From NCBI GenBank assembly GCA_013397455.1, contig VYZB01000385.1, positions 734,614-798,613 on the forward strand: 64,000 nt of DNA, in the 5' to 3' direction. This DNA comes from Crotophaga sulcirostris (taxonomy: Eukaryota; Chordata; Aves; Cuculiformes; Crotophagidae). Under the pieces are notes generated by a model, which worked only from the letters and a program-made list of their open reading frames with translations, was not told the origin of the DNA and ran no database searches. Of the stretch, positions 41,170-54,550 are shown one piece after another. Numbering within the stretch: position 1 is the stretch's first letter; every line of letters begins with the position of its first letter. A program made the translations under genes and the position numbers.

Positions 41170-44100
41170 AGATTACAGCATGCTTTTATATCCAGCCTCA
41201 TCAGATAACTACATTAACTGAGCCACTTACTATCTCATTTATTTCTGAAGCTCCTAATGTTTATAGCGCTTCAGTGACTGCACAAAATGTATAAAGAGGA
41301 CTTAAGGATATTCTAGTGCAACTATTTCTGTGCCTTGCTACAGACTTTCCTCGACTTTGCGGTATTGATTTATGTTGAAAGGACTATTTTCATTGTAAGA
41401 ACTGCAAACCCCTTGAGAGCAGTCAGGTTGTTTGTTCTGTGAATGAGATGCTGACAGCCTCACCAACATCAGCACCAAGATTTCTCTAGGAGCAGGAGCA
41501 GAACCCAGATGATTTAATCAAGAACAGTGCTATTATAACAGGGCAAGACAAACATTAATTTTAGTGATTTATAGAGCACCTAAGCTGTCATCTTACCTCT
41601 CATGATAGCAGTTTCACAAAAATAACTCCTAGCTTAAATGCAATTACATGTTAAACATTCTCTGAATCCAGCCACTTGAAGCTTTATGGTACAAATTTTC
41701 ACTTAGCTAGTTTTGCAGCTGATGATGAGAAATGAGTTTACAAAGCTTAGTATCTTCCCAATGTTCCTATCAGTTAAGTCTCATTATCATCTCAGAAAAC
41801 ACAAGCTACAAATTCATCAAAAACTTCAGAAGTAGCAACAGAATGGACTGAGGTCTAACACAGCATTGGATTAAACACCAGTTTATTTGCAAGCACTATT
41901 GCTTCAGCATGAAAGGAAACTTTTTTAACATTTTATTATTAGGCTTCTCTCACTTGTAGTAATTAAATAAGTTTAAATTCTGCTTTTTATAGCTATTAAA
42001 TTATAACAAATAAGGAAAATAAAATGTACTGCATTTCCATGTACTCTATATCTGAATCTGAATTAAGCTCTTCATCTTCAAATTGGAGAGCTTTATTTTT
42101 CATCTTCTTTTAGATAAGAAACAATGAAGAATTTATAGTAAAACGAAAAGCCTAAGTATAAAATATTTGGTGCAAATACTCAGTCCTTAGTAGAAACAGG
42201 AAACTTCCACACTTGTTCCAACACTTTTTAAACTTGGTTCAGTCACAGTTCTTTGCAGTTACATAATTTAAGAAGTACAACAAAGAAGCGTCGGTGGAAG
42301 ATGAAAAGTTGGCATATGCTGCATAGACAAGGACAACTAAAATTTGTACAACATTGAGCTTAGCTCAGCAGATATGTATATACATATGTAAAACTCAAAA
42401 AAACCTCTCTCAAAACAGTAAGTTCTGCAAGAGGTAGAGCCACGCAGTCCTCTCTGGATTTCACAATCTGGGTTTTATCTGTATCCTCTTACACCCATCT
42501 GGAATTGCACAACATTCCCTAACAGGCTTTTTAGACAAATGAGTCTCCCCTTGCCACAATAAACTTAAATAAAAGTCAATATGACAATTTTTAAGTGTTA
42601 TTTGTTCCTCAACAAGTCCTTTCTTCTTGATCCTCACTCTCTCAAAATACAGCCTTTTCAGTGTGGCAGCAAGAATAGTTTGCAGCCAGATAAAAAGTGA
42701 GATGGAAAATGACAGTCAGACCGACAGGGTACACGTAAAGGAATTGGCCTTGCTGCTGTAAGGTGGTTATTGATGTAAGTCAGAAAGCAAGGAAAATTAC
42801 TGAAGGAGAAAGTGCTGCAGTAGGTCAGAGAAAAGTATTGGATTTGCTTAAGTTAGCCTGGCCCAGAGCCACCCTGCTAATTGTCACTTGCTGTGAGCAC
42901 CCACCCTTGCTCCCATTGCTGCTGTCTGGGACTAAAAGACACAGTGCTGTGTGAATTGCAATCCCAGCAGCTGCTCTGCGCATTCAGAAAATGACACTAA
43001 AATATTGACCAGGAATCTGCCACAAAACACTGACTTTTCCCTGAAATTTTTACTCATTTTACCTGTAATCAGCTTATGATTGTCAGCACTGAATCTTTAT
43101 GTTTAGACAAGAATATCATCAGATATTTAATATTTAACGAAATTATGACTTTCTGGAACCTTTCATTCAAAATTATCCCCCTGCCAAAGTTGAGTTTCGT
43201 CTTCCTTAAAGCACAAATCACACCACAGTAACACGACATTAATACAGCCTACATTATTTATAACTGTCGCTAGCTACACTTTAGCCTGACTGGAGACAGC
43301 CATAAGCTTGAAAAATACTGCAGAGCATTGTTTCAGAATTTAAATTTGAAGTGCTTGGGATGGGAAAAAAGTGCTCTCTTGTCTGTCATTCAATTAATCC
43401 AAAACCAAAACATATATCAGTTTATTGGATTCCATTTACTTTTATCTTCTGCTTCACCAGGAAAATAATTTTAAATTCCTGACTGGTTTTATTTGTTTGG
43501 GTTATGGAGTACCGCAAGATTGCTTGAAGTCAGATTATTTGTAACTGAAATAATTTTACAAATTTGCAAACTAATAGATGCAATTTGTATTGTGACTGAG
43601 CATTAGGTACTCCCTGGACTGCAAACTAAGAGCATTTCTGATACAATACCTTTTCTGGAGTAGCAGATTTATTTTCAATGCAGCTCAGAGCAGCTACAGA
43701 ATAAAGGACACTTCACAAAAAATCTCCATTTTTGAGGGAAAACATAAAACTTCCTTGCCTTTGTAGCATAACATTTCCTCTCTTTTGTAAAGGTTGGGGC
43801 GGGGGGTGGAGAGGTAGAGATATAGAAAGAGCTCAGGGTTTAGGACTTCAGCATTTAACAAAATGTAAACAAATGTCACAACACAGCGAAACCAGGCAAA
43901 GACCAAAGGAAAAATTTTATAAACTGGTTTGAGTGTCTCCATCTCCCCCCCTTTAGTAAGGAGTGCTGGGCTGCCATAGCCATTCACATAGAGGTGGTAT
44001 GTAATACACTGTTAGGAACATAAATTAAGTGCAAAACACTTCATCGTTGACGATGTTAACCCAACCAGACTGATCTCACTTTTGTGCATACAATGCCCAG

Positions 44101-45502
44101 CTGGAGAAAAAGCACCTAAGAAAAACGAAGTATTAGTCAATACTTAGTTCCAATGCTGCATCAGAAAAGGATTCACAGATTGCCTGCCTTCCAGGCAGCA
44201 TAAAACATGTCTGTCCACAGCTATTCAAAAGCTCAAGGAAATGTTATAATTACTGCACCACTGGCCAAATCCCCATTTTTCACAGGCCAAATGAATTTCA
44301 GCACTGGTTTGGGCTCTCTTGTGCCATGACTCATTATTTCAATCCATTACAGTAACAGTGGAATGATGACATTATTTAGAGGTAACCAAAGGTTATAAGT
44401 AGGAGCATGGCAGAAAACTGAGAGAAAACTTCAGCGGAGCTGAGACCTGTCCCTAAGAATTGTTACGCAGAGAGCAATTGTAGTTTACTGGGAAATGAAC
44501 AAAAAAGATTTATTTAGGTGTTTGTCATGCTGACTTCCTATGCTATATTATGTTTTATGTGGAATTTTTCTCAAATACACACTTCAAAGGTGAAAAAGAG
44601 CTTCCTCAAGCACTGGGCTAGAAAGAAATGGCAGACCGTAGAGAAATAGTGTCTATTGAGAAATTATAGATTATACAGTGTTCACCTCCCTATTCTGATT
44701 AGAAACTGAACTAAAAAAACAGATATTGGGAAAAGTATTTAATGACGTTTTTATGCATAAAATTGACAAAATCAAAGTACAACTGAGAAAATGTCAGAAA
44801 CTTCTAAGAACGTGCAGCACAGCCTCTGAACTTGCTTTTAATATCATAACAAAAACACTAAAAAAAAAATCTCAGGCTATTTAGGTAGATTTCACTGTCC
44901 ATAAAACTCTGGGGTTTAATACTTGTTCTAGTCATTGCCCATGATATTTGTTTTATAAATAAAATAGTGACACAAGCTTCATTCTCTCCAGAAAAGACCT
45001 GCATGATCTCAAAAAAGCTTTTTTTTTTTTCTCATCGGAAAGGTTTTCCTACTGAATCCAAAGCTCTGTTTTATTCTTTAATCTTTCCTGGAGGTAATGA
45101 AAATGCATATGAATGCTGTCAGTCTTGAATAAGTTTTGTTTCAGTGTAGAAACCTCAGAAACACCTTGAATCTTCTAAAATGCTGCCATGGAAAGAAAGG
45201 GGAAAAGGAAGGTAAACAAACAGCCTAACATTCTGTGTGGTTTTGAAAAGTTTTGATACGAGCAAGCAAAAGAAGTGCAAAAGCAAACTACAGCCCCAAA
45301 TGCATTCCTTTATAAAAGAAGTATAAATATATACTATACTGTACCATAAAAGAGCAAATTAGTAACTAGCTAATTATTAATACAGCTGTAATAAACAAAG
45401 TGTCTGCCATTTTGTCTTCTCCAAAAAGCTGACACCTCCCTAGCACAGCATTTGGGACAGCAGATTATCAGTAAAGAAGCCCATTCTCAGTAGATCATTT
45501 AT

Positions 45503-45556
45503 CGAATCACAGAATAGTTTGGGTTACAATGGACTCTTAAAGGTCATCTAGTCCCG
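45503..45556 (-). mobile_element. short CR1 3' terminal fragment, different subfamily
   Basis: CGAATCACAGAATAGTTTGG, then GTTACAATGGACTCTTAAAG and GTCATCTAGTCCC: the reverse complement of the classical avian CR1 end with an ATTCTGTG-type tail. This tail differs from the GTGATACT tail of the 4, 13 and 38 kb copies, so it belongs to another subfamily. Only about 55 bases are recognisable. Confidence 0.75.
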
Positions 45557-48500
45557 TGTGTCTCCTCTGTAACCGCCGCATGTATCCAGAGCTCCCAGTG
45601 CAAGGGAAAGAATATTCAAAAATAGGAGCACACCTGAACCTTGACTTGAGAGGGCCCAGAGTAGTATAGTGTCCTGCCAATTTAATCTTTAATATCTGTG
45701 CTGTCTTTGTCAGCCAGGACAGCAAATCACAGCAACTATCTGATAGATTTTTTTTTTTCTTTTTTCAGCTCCCCACTTCCCCTGACATCAGGGTGACATG
45801 CTCTCCTGCCTTTGTACAAGGCAAAACCAAATACACCATTTGGCTCTCAGAGAATAATTACTTTCAGGCAATAGTCAGGAGTGGCTTTCAAGAAAGGGCT
45901 ATTGAAAGCCCTGGTTCCTTTTCTGAGTGATTTGAACAAATCTATCTTCTCCAAGTGCTTTAGTATTGCCTTGCCTTCTATGGGATGTGAATTAAGGGTG
46001 CTCTTTTGCAGGGGAAATATAAAGCAGTAGAGAGTTATTTAATCACCATTCTGCAGAGCTGCTAATGTGTTTCCCTGTGACAATACCGAGCAAGCAGGAA
46101 CTTGGAGACATATGGCAGGTGCCAAGGAGACAGGCTCCACAGACAGAACAAGCAAATACAGGATTTTTTTGCATTTTCTTTACTGTCATGCCTGCTACTT
46201 CTAAAATGCAAAAAGGACATTTGTGTACTGCCAGGACTTTTAGCCCTTTCCATGACTTTACAGCTCACCGTGCTTTAACTTATTTCTATAGAACAAGACA
46301 AACAGATGGAAAACATCAGCTTGCATCACAGGCAAAAATCGATTTTTCAGTTTTTCAAATCTAATTTTTGTGGTAATTACCCCCTGTTCTGAGAGATCTA
46401 GCCTTGTGGCACTAAGGAAACCACTAAAGTCCCAATACAGGTCCCAGTGGATGTGGAAGCAGGGAATTGAACCACAGGCTTGGTGTCAGGTCTCCTTGTT
46501 GTTCAGTAAAAGCATTCAGATACAGGTGGCTCCCATACCTCTGCCATGCAATGATTAACATGTTATCTAATACAATTTTCAGGTGCTAACTTGCAGGTCC
46601 AGTCACAAAAGCAAACTCTCCTTCGCCAGGAAGTGCCAGTCCAACAAACCTTCAAAGATTCAAACTGGAGCTACCTCCTGCCAAATAAATTTCCTTGACA
46701 GCTGAATAATTCTGCTTTATCAAGGAACAGGAATCTGTTCACCTATCTTGAGTCCCCTTGACAGAAATTCATAAGGACAGTAGCGTTTTCTAAATGCTGA
46801 GTTGCAGAATGGTCTGATCACACAGCAAATAATCAGCTTTTCTCCTGCACACTAGGAGAAGTTGTCAGACTGGGGTTAAGAATCAAAGGATGAAAGTCTG
46901 GCCACAAGACTGAACAAAATCAAAAAACTGAATCAACAAAATCAACAAAAAATTTCCATTCATGAATCACTTTCTACAGAAGAGCTGTATTGTACTACCC
47001 TCCTGAGGGAGAGGGAAAGTTCATATCTGAAATGCAAGCCTTATTTTAGATGGATGGAAGTGAATTTTGAACACTTTCTATCAGTGTTTTTCAGATCTCC
47101 TGTTCTGATGCATGGCAGTTTCAGGATTTACCCTATTAAGTTACATGAATTTCCCAAGCATTTGCACATTTGAAATGTTCAGACAAACACTGGTGATGAA
47201 AGGAAGGTGAGGGCAAGAATTATGTTGAAAACATGGCATGATTTCTGGTTTACAACATTTCATCTCAAAGATATAAGAAACAGAGATTGTCATCCTTATG
47301 TCCAATCTCTAACTCCACTTATCACTACTTGTATTAAAAAAAATATTTTCTGATTGTAATTGTATCAAAGTGCAGACAACTAGAAAATCCTACTTCCTCA
47401 TGGAGCCTTTCCTATCCATCTAAGACAATACAGCGCCCTCTGCGGGTTTTCCTTTTATATTACAAAGCTAAAATGTTTTGGAGTATCTTCACAATGGAAA
47501 ACTAAACTGAATTTTTATCATAAAATTCTGTCTGCTACTCTTTGAAATAACACTGTAAGTACTGTGAACTGAAAGGATGACATAAAATAAATAATCTCTT
47601 TTAGAAGTAATAATAATGCTGTTAATTTATCTAAAAAGCTTGGAAGTGTAATAGATGATAATATGCAGTTTTAAATTATTTGCTATTTAGGCAATGGAAT
47701 TGAATAATGCATAGAAAATACATAACGCTACCTAAGTACGTATTCTCAAGAAAAATCTGCTAATAGTTTTTACAGGAATTCCACTTGGTTTAATTGTGAT
47801 TGTAATGGTGCTTGCTACTGTAAAATCAAACAGGATTAACATTTAGAAAGTCAGAAAAGAGAGTAAGTCCCATTATACCCATTTGTACAAAGCTTCTCCT
47901 TCCATAGCACCTGGATGTATACAAGCTAAACTCTTAAAGCCATAACCACGGTGACTTTAAAAATTAAACACACAGCCATAAACTCACATGAAGTGATTCA
48001 GATATGGCATCACACAACTTGTTCCTTGGTCTACTGTTTCACATAATAGAGAAGACATATATATGAATTATTTTTCATTGGAAAAAATAAATGAAGTATT
48101 CATGATAAGTTAATTCAGCATCTTTTTAAGGGATTTACAGAAGTACATCAAATTCAACTCAGTGCAAAGGTAAAACTTACTGAGCTTCAGTACTTCGATT
48201 GAATTGAGCCATGTTGCAGTAAAGTATCTCAGTAAATTTTGCCAGCAAACAGATTGATGGCAGGGACAGGAGTTAGTTTCTTTCTCAATGTGTAAAATCC
48301 AGACAGAAAAACAGTTTTTTATCTGAGGAAGCACGGAAAAAGATTAATAATGTTGTCATTTTCCTCCCTTTGTATACAATATGATTCCGTGGCATGAAAA
48401 CTCTTTTTAAATATATCACTGAACAAGGGGAAATGTCACCACAATAAAAGCTAGTTTCAAGACTGTAAAAAGTATTTTCTTGTTGAAGAAGCTATGCCCT

Positions 48501-50577
48501 GCATGAGAAGCATGGCAGGTAGATATATGGATATTATACACATGTGCGTACATGCTTGTGTAATAAACAAATGTGTAATGGGCAGTTTGCTTTACGCAGC
48601 AATTCTTTTTAAGCTACTGAAAAGGAAAGTTCTAGATATACATCCAAGCCATTTCACTAGAATTTCATGACTCAGGAAGAACACAGCAAACATCTGCTAG
48701 CTCATCAGATGTAACCACAAACAAAACAAAAATAAACCTGGCAAGCCACAGAGTGAAATGTAGTTAATAACCCAAGTGTCAGGGCTCCAAAAGCAAACCT
48801 GGTGAATCTGTTTAAAACCTCCCAAGAATATCAGCAGGCTCTGGCTTTGCAGACAAGATTAAAGGCACTACTGTTCTTATTAATATGCAGCCTTTTGACA
48901 GTTTCAACACTAACAGGAGCAACATCCACTAATATTTTACTCATCTAGATTTTTTCCTAGTATGCAATGTGCAATTTTCTCCTGAGAAAAAACAACAGAT
49001 TTTTCCACCTTTTCACAACATGTTTAACGCTCCCAGCAATCCTGGGTCTCTAGCAATCCATGGTTTCTCTCCCTTGCCTTTGCTAATGTAATGGGAAGAA
49101 AAAGCAAGAAATCCTAAAGGCTAAAGATTGAATATGTGTCGTTATCCCAGTAGATCTCATCACCAGTTGGGTGCTGCAAACAGCTCTGAGCATAAAAGCC
49201 TACAATATATCAATGCGCCAAGACTTCAGGATGCACTACAAGGTTGTCACTGATCGCTAGTAGGGAAGCTGTAGTCTGACTGTTCATTGTCTTTTGTGAG
49301 GACAGACAGCCATGCAAGGGCAGGTTATGAGAACAGTAACACACTTCTGATAGCTGTCCTCACAGAGCCAATGCCAACATGAGAATGGTAAGTCATGACC
49401 ATTACTGCCATCTCCCCTAAGATTAAACCAGAGAGGTAATAGCACTCTGCTGCACAAATCCAGAAAAAAAAGGATTTGTTGAGAAAAAGAAGAATCAGCC
49501 TCATTGTCCCACTGGATAAAATGATGTCAGGAAGCAAGGAACAAGAAGCAAATCAGTAGCTCATGTGAGAGGATACCCTGGTCATGTGGTGTGTTCCCTT
49601 GAGCAGGGGGTGCGGCGCAGACTGGCTCCCTGGCTGCAGCTCTAAGAGGATTCAGCTCAAACAGCAAAATAACACAGGTTACACAGAATGACATCTGCAG
49701 TGCTGCTGAGGAGGAGCAGGCTCACATGCTGCATTAGAGTAGAAAAGTGAGTGATGTTTCACCCAAAATCTACCAGTATAAAATAGCGTCTTTTGATTTC
49801 AGATGTTCATTAAGCAGGCAGTTATCCATTACACAAATGGAACAGTGACACAGGTCAGCCCTCCCTCTGTTTAGCATCTCCTGCTTCCTTGCAATGGAAG
49901 CCTTCACCAGGTTATTTCAGGATAGTAGCTGTCTTCTGTGATAACAGTTTACTGCAGGGGTAATGTCCTCCAGGGACTTTTGCCCTGTGACAAGGAGTAA
50001 GATTTAAGAATTAAACTGCTCTGATGCTCAGGTTGATGTTTACAGGGAAGGCGGATTTTGCTGCTTTACTTCAAAGCAGGCTTTCATTATTTCGTTAGCA
50101 CAGCATGTATTGAGCCATGTGGCCTCAGGTCCCTGGCTTTCACTTCATAATTTAATGTTAAAGAAAACCCAATATCTTGCCCTCTGGCTTTCAAAATCTG
50201 GACACAGCAATCCAGATATACCTCAGGGAATTGAATTATTATGTTCCCACAAGTGTGCGATGTAATTAGGAGCACAGCCTGTAATTTACCGAGTGAACCA
50301 CTCAAAGTCGATTTCTCCATTGCAGCCAACCAATGTTCCCAGCCAAGTCCCTGATGACAGGAAGAATTCCAAAATTCAGGCAGCAGCCAAAAAATTACAA
50401 TTAGTTGAGTTCCAAGTAGAGAAGTTTATCAGGAATTAGCCATGTGTTTGAAAACAGACCCAAATATACTTGGAAATTAAATGCATATTTTGATTGTTGA
50501 TAGTCAGGGAAATACCCAGGATTCTTTGATGACCTCTGCACCAACCCCACTTCTGTCTCCCAGAGAGCAAGATGAGC

Positions 50578-50665
50578 ATTACCATTCCCATTTTATAAAC
50601 AGGGAAAGAGAAGATGACTTCCCACCAGCACTGAGCACCCAAAGCAGGGCAGCATTCCAGGAAGA
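50578..50665 (+). repeat. possible ancient MIR-like SINE relic
   Basis: ATTCCCATTTTATAAACAGG followed by GAAAGAGAAGATGACTTCCC resembles the MIR core ('CCCCATTTTACAGATGAGGAAACTGAGG...TAACTTGCCC' type). Downstream, GGGCAGCATTCCAGG loosely fits the following part. It is diverged but in the right order. Confidence 0.35.
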
Positions 50666-53215
50666 GATCCCAAGACTGCTCTGCTCTTGCTGAAAACCTC
50701 ATGGGCATGGTGACAAACGGTCCTATGGATAATTCAGCCTGGGCATCACACACAGCAGTACAGCTTTGTGTGATAGAGCTCTGGGGAGGCTTTGAACAAA
50801 CTACACCACAGTTATTAAAATCCAGCAAACTAATGACCACAAAGCAATACAGTTTTCAGGAAAATTCAGGCTGAAGTCTGTTTGTGTATGTGGAGATTTG
50901 CTGCCTCACATGTGCCTGCTGAATCTGGATGGGGACAGGGACAACCATATAAAGCCCATCTCTGAAATTACACATTTGGTAAGCTGAATCGCAGGAGATG
51001 CTTCTCCATCTCAGCAAGCAGCAGGCAGCCAGATAGTGGCTGATACGCAAACACAAAAAGTAAATCACAGTAGTTTGGAAAAGTGAGGTGAAATAAAAGA
51101 CAGCTTGCTTATGTCTACAGCAATAAGGAGATAGAAAATAGATAACTCATTCCCAGAACCTTGTCCTGCCATTCTGTGCTCTCATAAGCCACAATTATTC
51201 ATAACACTTCTGTGACTTATGGAGCCAAGAGCTGAATGTCTTCGAGCACTCAGTATTTGAAATATAGGTATCCCACAAATGCCAACAGTTTCCAACCAAA
51301 ATCAGTGGACTCTTCTGGCAAAAAGTAATATTTTGCATGTACTGTTCACCAGTAACCACCTCTGAGCCTAAATATGACTGATTATTCAGGCTAGTGGCTT
51401 GTCCACAAAATGAGTTACACTATTCTAAAGTAAGTGCAATTATTTTTTAACCATGTTATTTATTTCAGTATAGAAAACTAAATTCTGCCCACAGAACTCC
51501 ATCACTTCTATCACTTCCAGACCCCTCTCCGTGAAAATGTTCATTCCTCCCCCTTTATACTCTTCTGGTTATGCTTTTAATTTTGCTCTTTCTTCAACAA
51601 GTTTATAGGCATCTTTTTTATGGCAAGATAAATGAGAATGATTATTCTGTCCTAGAGAAGGTCCACCAGCAATCACACTATCTTTTTAATCAAAATCGCA
51701 AGTCACCAAATGTGTGTTTCTAATGAAATTGCACTTTTTCTTGATAAACCTCTTTCTATTATTTCTATCGAGGTTTTCCTCACAGCTGATTTTGGCCGAT
51801 ATGCTTGTAATTGACAACTTGACAGAAGTCAGTACATTTTCTGAATATTAATCATACCATCTACTCTCTAGTCCTTAGAAATGCAATGCTAAAAGCTACA
51901 AATATTATTTTTCCCCTCTCAAAAATCAGAGACATAGTGTTAAGATTTTTGTCCTAACTTGCAGCTGCAGAAATATTATAACTAAAGGAGGTTTGCTAAG
52001 CTTCACCTTTAAGTAGGCAAATTACCCACCAATATAGTCATGAGAGGGTAACACTGGATAGTTTTGGCCAGCAGGATCAAGATCCCAACAATTACTCACT
52101 CTCGTTTTCTGTATTTGCCATCAAGTTACATCAATATTTTCTCTCAAGGGACAGGAGAAATTGCTTTTTTCTCCAGCTCCTTGTCTCCTTCGCAGGTGAG
52201 ATCACTCCTTACGTGGGCAGAATTCCCAAGGTTGATGGAAGATTTCACAGAGTGTACAAAACTAGGCATCACTACAGACAAAATATCAATATGAGTGGTA
52301 TTTCTTTACTGCATGTTCCCAATTCGCATTTATCAGACTGGTTATTTCTTCTCATGCCCTAGCTGCAGTATCCTTTCATCACTGTATTATAAACAACCAC
52401 CCAGGGTTTTTTTTAGCTGTGTAATTAGAAGCCATTGCTTCTCTGTTTAATTTCTCCTTCTGTAAGTATAGCTCCCAGTCATTACCAGATGGTTACTGTT
52501 ACTCATTACTGACCCTGCTGTCTAGATACCTACTTACATTTATTATCTGCTCTTATTTTTCCAAATAAGGACCTTAATGAGGACATGCATAGTCATTATC
52601 TCTACAATTGTGTATTAAATATTTCAATTTTAAAATTCAAATTCTAAGCAGTGAGAGAGCATATGTTCAGAATTTTTTTTTAAAATATCTTTTTTATTAT
52701 GCTGTCAAATAATTCCATACTAATGATATTTTTGCAGTCACTAGAATGCTGATATTTTGTAACCTCTACCTTATTTATTGTAGTAGGTTTATGTCCTTGG
52801 ACTTGCTCCATAATAGCTTTTGGCAGTTCAACAGATTAGAAAGACGTTGTTAAAAAAAAAAAGAAACGAATTCTGGGTTTAGCTCTAGAAATACATTCAC
52901 AACTTAAGCTTTTTTCTTAAAGGTTGTTATTGCCCTTGACTAATTACAATTAAAATTCTAGTCAAACTGTATTTTTCTTCTCCTACAAGCTCCTCTTAAT
53001 TATAAAGATTTCCTGATCTTCTTTCTGTCACTGTCATGGGGATGTAGAGGTTCCCAAACAAAAAAAAAAAACAAACACCTCATTGCCTTCACTGTCCTTG
53101 ACTTCCACCCAAGTTGTCCCTGCTGTGTCAGCCAAAAGAAATGCATCATTTCTCCACATCCACCAGCACCATCCATCAGTGCTCTTTCTGCCATGCTTGC
53201 TTTGTTTGCCTATCC

Positions 53216-53400
53216 CTTTGGCAAACTTTGCACTTTGAGCGTTGGAGACAGCTCTGAAGACCTTGGTACTACCAGGGACCCCAGCAGGAGGGCAGCTAGA
53301 AGCAACGCCCCCAGGGCACCTTCTGGGGCTGCATCTCCCCAGGGCTGGTCCCTGCACTGGGATGGCCCCAGGAGACCAGCCCAGTAGCTACACACACCTA
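53216..53400. other. local GC-rich patch, unexplained
   Basis: GC-rich sequence with runs such as GGGACCCCAGCAGGAGGGCA and GCCCCCAGGGCACC, sitting in AT-rich surroundings. Frames on both strands lengthen here (107 codons on -), as expected from composition alone. No repeat family or domain was recognised. Confidence 0.35.
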
Positions 53401-53758
53401 CCTGACCAACAGAGGCATCTGATCTTCTAGCGAAAAAACACTTCAAGTGGATGATCTGCCTCTGGAGAAACTCACTGCCAGTCATGATACACCAATGTGC
53501 CAAAATGAGCCAAAAGCTGTAGTTTTGTGTGCATTCTTGAAGCCTGGGATACGAAGCTTAAGATTACACAGAAAGAATTAGTGAGTTTCATAGGGAACGT
53601 ACTTACAAAAAAGGCAAGTTTTAGTGATGTATGAAAGCATGGCATTAATATGTTCATAGCTTGGATGAGTATGCTGTGCCAGTAACACTAATACAGGATA
53701 TTTCTAGGGATGGGACTGAATATTTTTCTTCAATTTTAAAATCAGATATTCCTGGGGG

Positions 53759-53768
53759 NNNNNNNNNN
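53759..53768. other. assembly gap of 10 Ns
   Basis: Ten consecutive Ns following CCTGGGGG. A fixed run of ten is normally a placeholder of unknown true length. The frame that appears to cross it (53661-53900 +) is therefore meaningless. Confidence 0.98.
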
Positions 53769-54531
53769 ATATACAGGGGAACATGTACAGTAATACATTA
53801 TAATAGCCTGGTTACATTCATTACAGGGTTTAGTCAGCAAACAAGGACAGTTTTCTGCTCCACACACAGCCTTCCCTCAGTATTGGCCATGGGAACTTAA
53901 GAGATCATTGAATTTATTGTCCATTAGAGCCCACACCGAGAGGGTTCTAATTAGTTATGGAAACGCAAGTATCTAAGTTCTAGTATTCTCTTCTCCAGGC
54001 CACTGTACAAGAGAGTGAAATATTTTGAAGACAGCTCATTTGAAATTTATTCACAATAGTAACACAGACGAAAAGTACAGACAAGACTGTCAATGATACC
54101 TGGCTTATTATCCCATGAAATTTGTACTTAGCCACTTCTAGAAGCACACCACTTATTTTGGTTACAAGTCACAATTCATCAGAATTACAAATTATTTCAA
54201 GACTCCCTGAAATTCTCCTCCCCCATCCTCATTTAACTGTAATTGTTTATACTGTGCACCACTAGTAGCTACATTCTCCTAAATTCTCCTCTATTTTTTC
54301 TTTAACAACAAAGGTATTTGCTAGCATCACACCAAGACAAGGCATGAATACTTATGAAAAGATTTATTATCTTAAATGGGTATGTTTATAGGTTCATTTG
54401 TTTTTGTCAAACAAACAATTTGTACCATTCATTCTAATTCCTAACCTGGATGGCTCTGCTGACTCAGAGGCTTGCATTTGCAATGTCTTTCCAAGTGGTA
54501 CTATGCTGAAAATATATCTGTCCTGCATCTC

Positions 54532-54550
54532 AAAAAAAAAAAAAAAAAAA
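54532..54550 (+). repeat. A19 homopolymer
   Basis: Nineteen As following TCCTGCATCTC. There is no AATAAA just upstream, and I saw no target-site duplication, so a retroposed tail is not supported. Confidence 0.85.

Larger units (their letters stand above)
38702..45502. other. non-coding sequence, no gene recognised
   Basis: Frames stay below 100 codons. Two G-rich tracts near 41 kb are listed separately. No transposon, RNA gene or exon was recognised. Confidence 0.6.
45557..53758. other. non-coding sequence, no gene recognised
   Basis: The longest frame is on the - strand at 50436-50840 (134 codons), with no recognisable domain and a possible SINE relic inside it. A GC-rich patch lies at 53216-53400. 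No RNA gene was seen. Confidence 0.55.

Noticed and set aside
50436..50840. - strand 134-codon frame.
   Set aside because: No domain or splice context. It overlaps a probable SINE relic, and a few frames of this size are expected in a window this long.
53661..53900. + strand frame spanning the N gap.
   Set aside because: The frame crosses unknown bases, so its continuity has no meaning.
54400..54550. Sequence before the A19 run as a processed pseudogene.
   Set aside because: No poly(A) signal, no recognisable coding similarity, and no flanking duplication seen.
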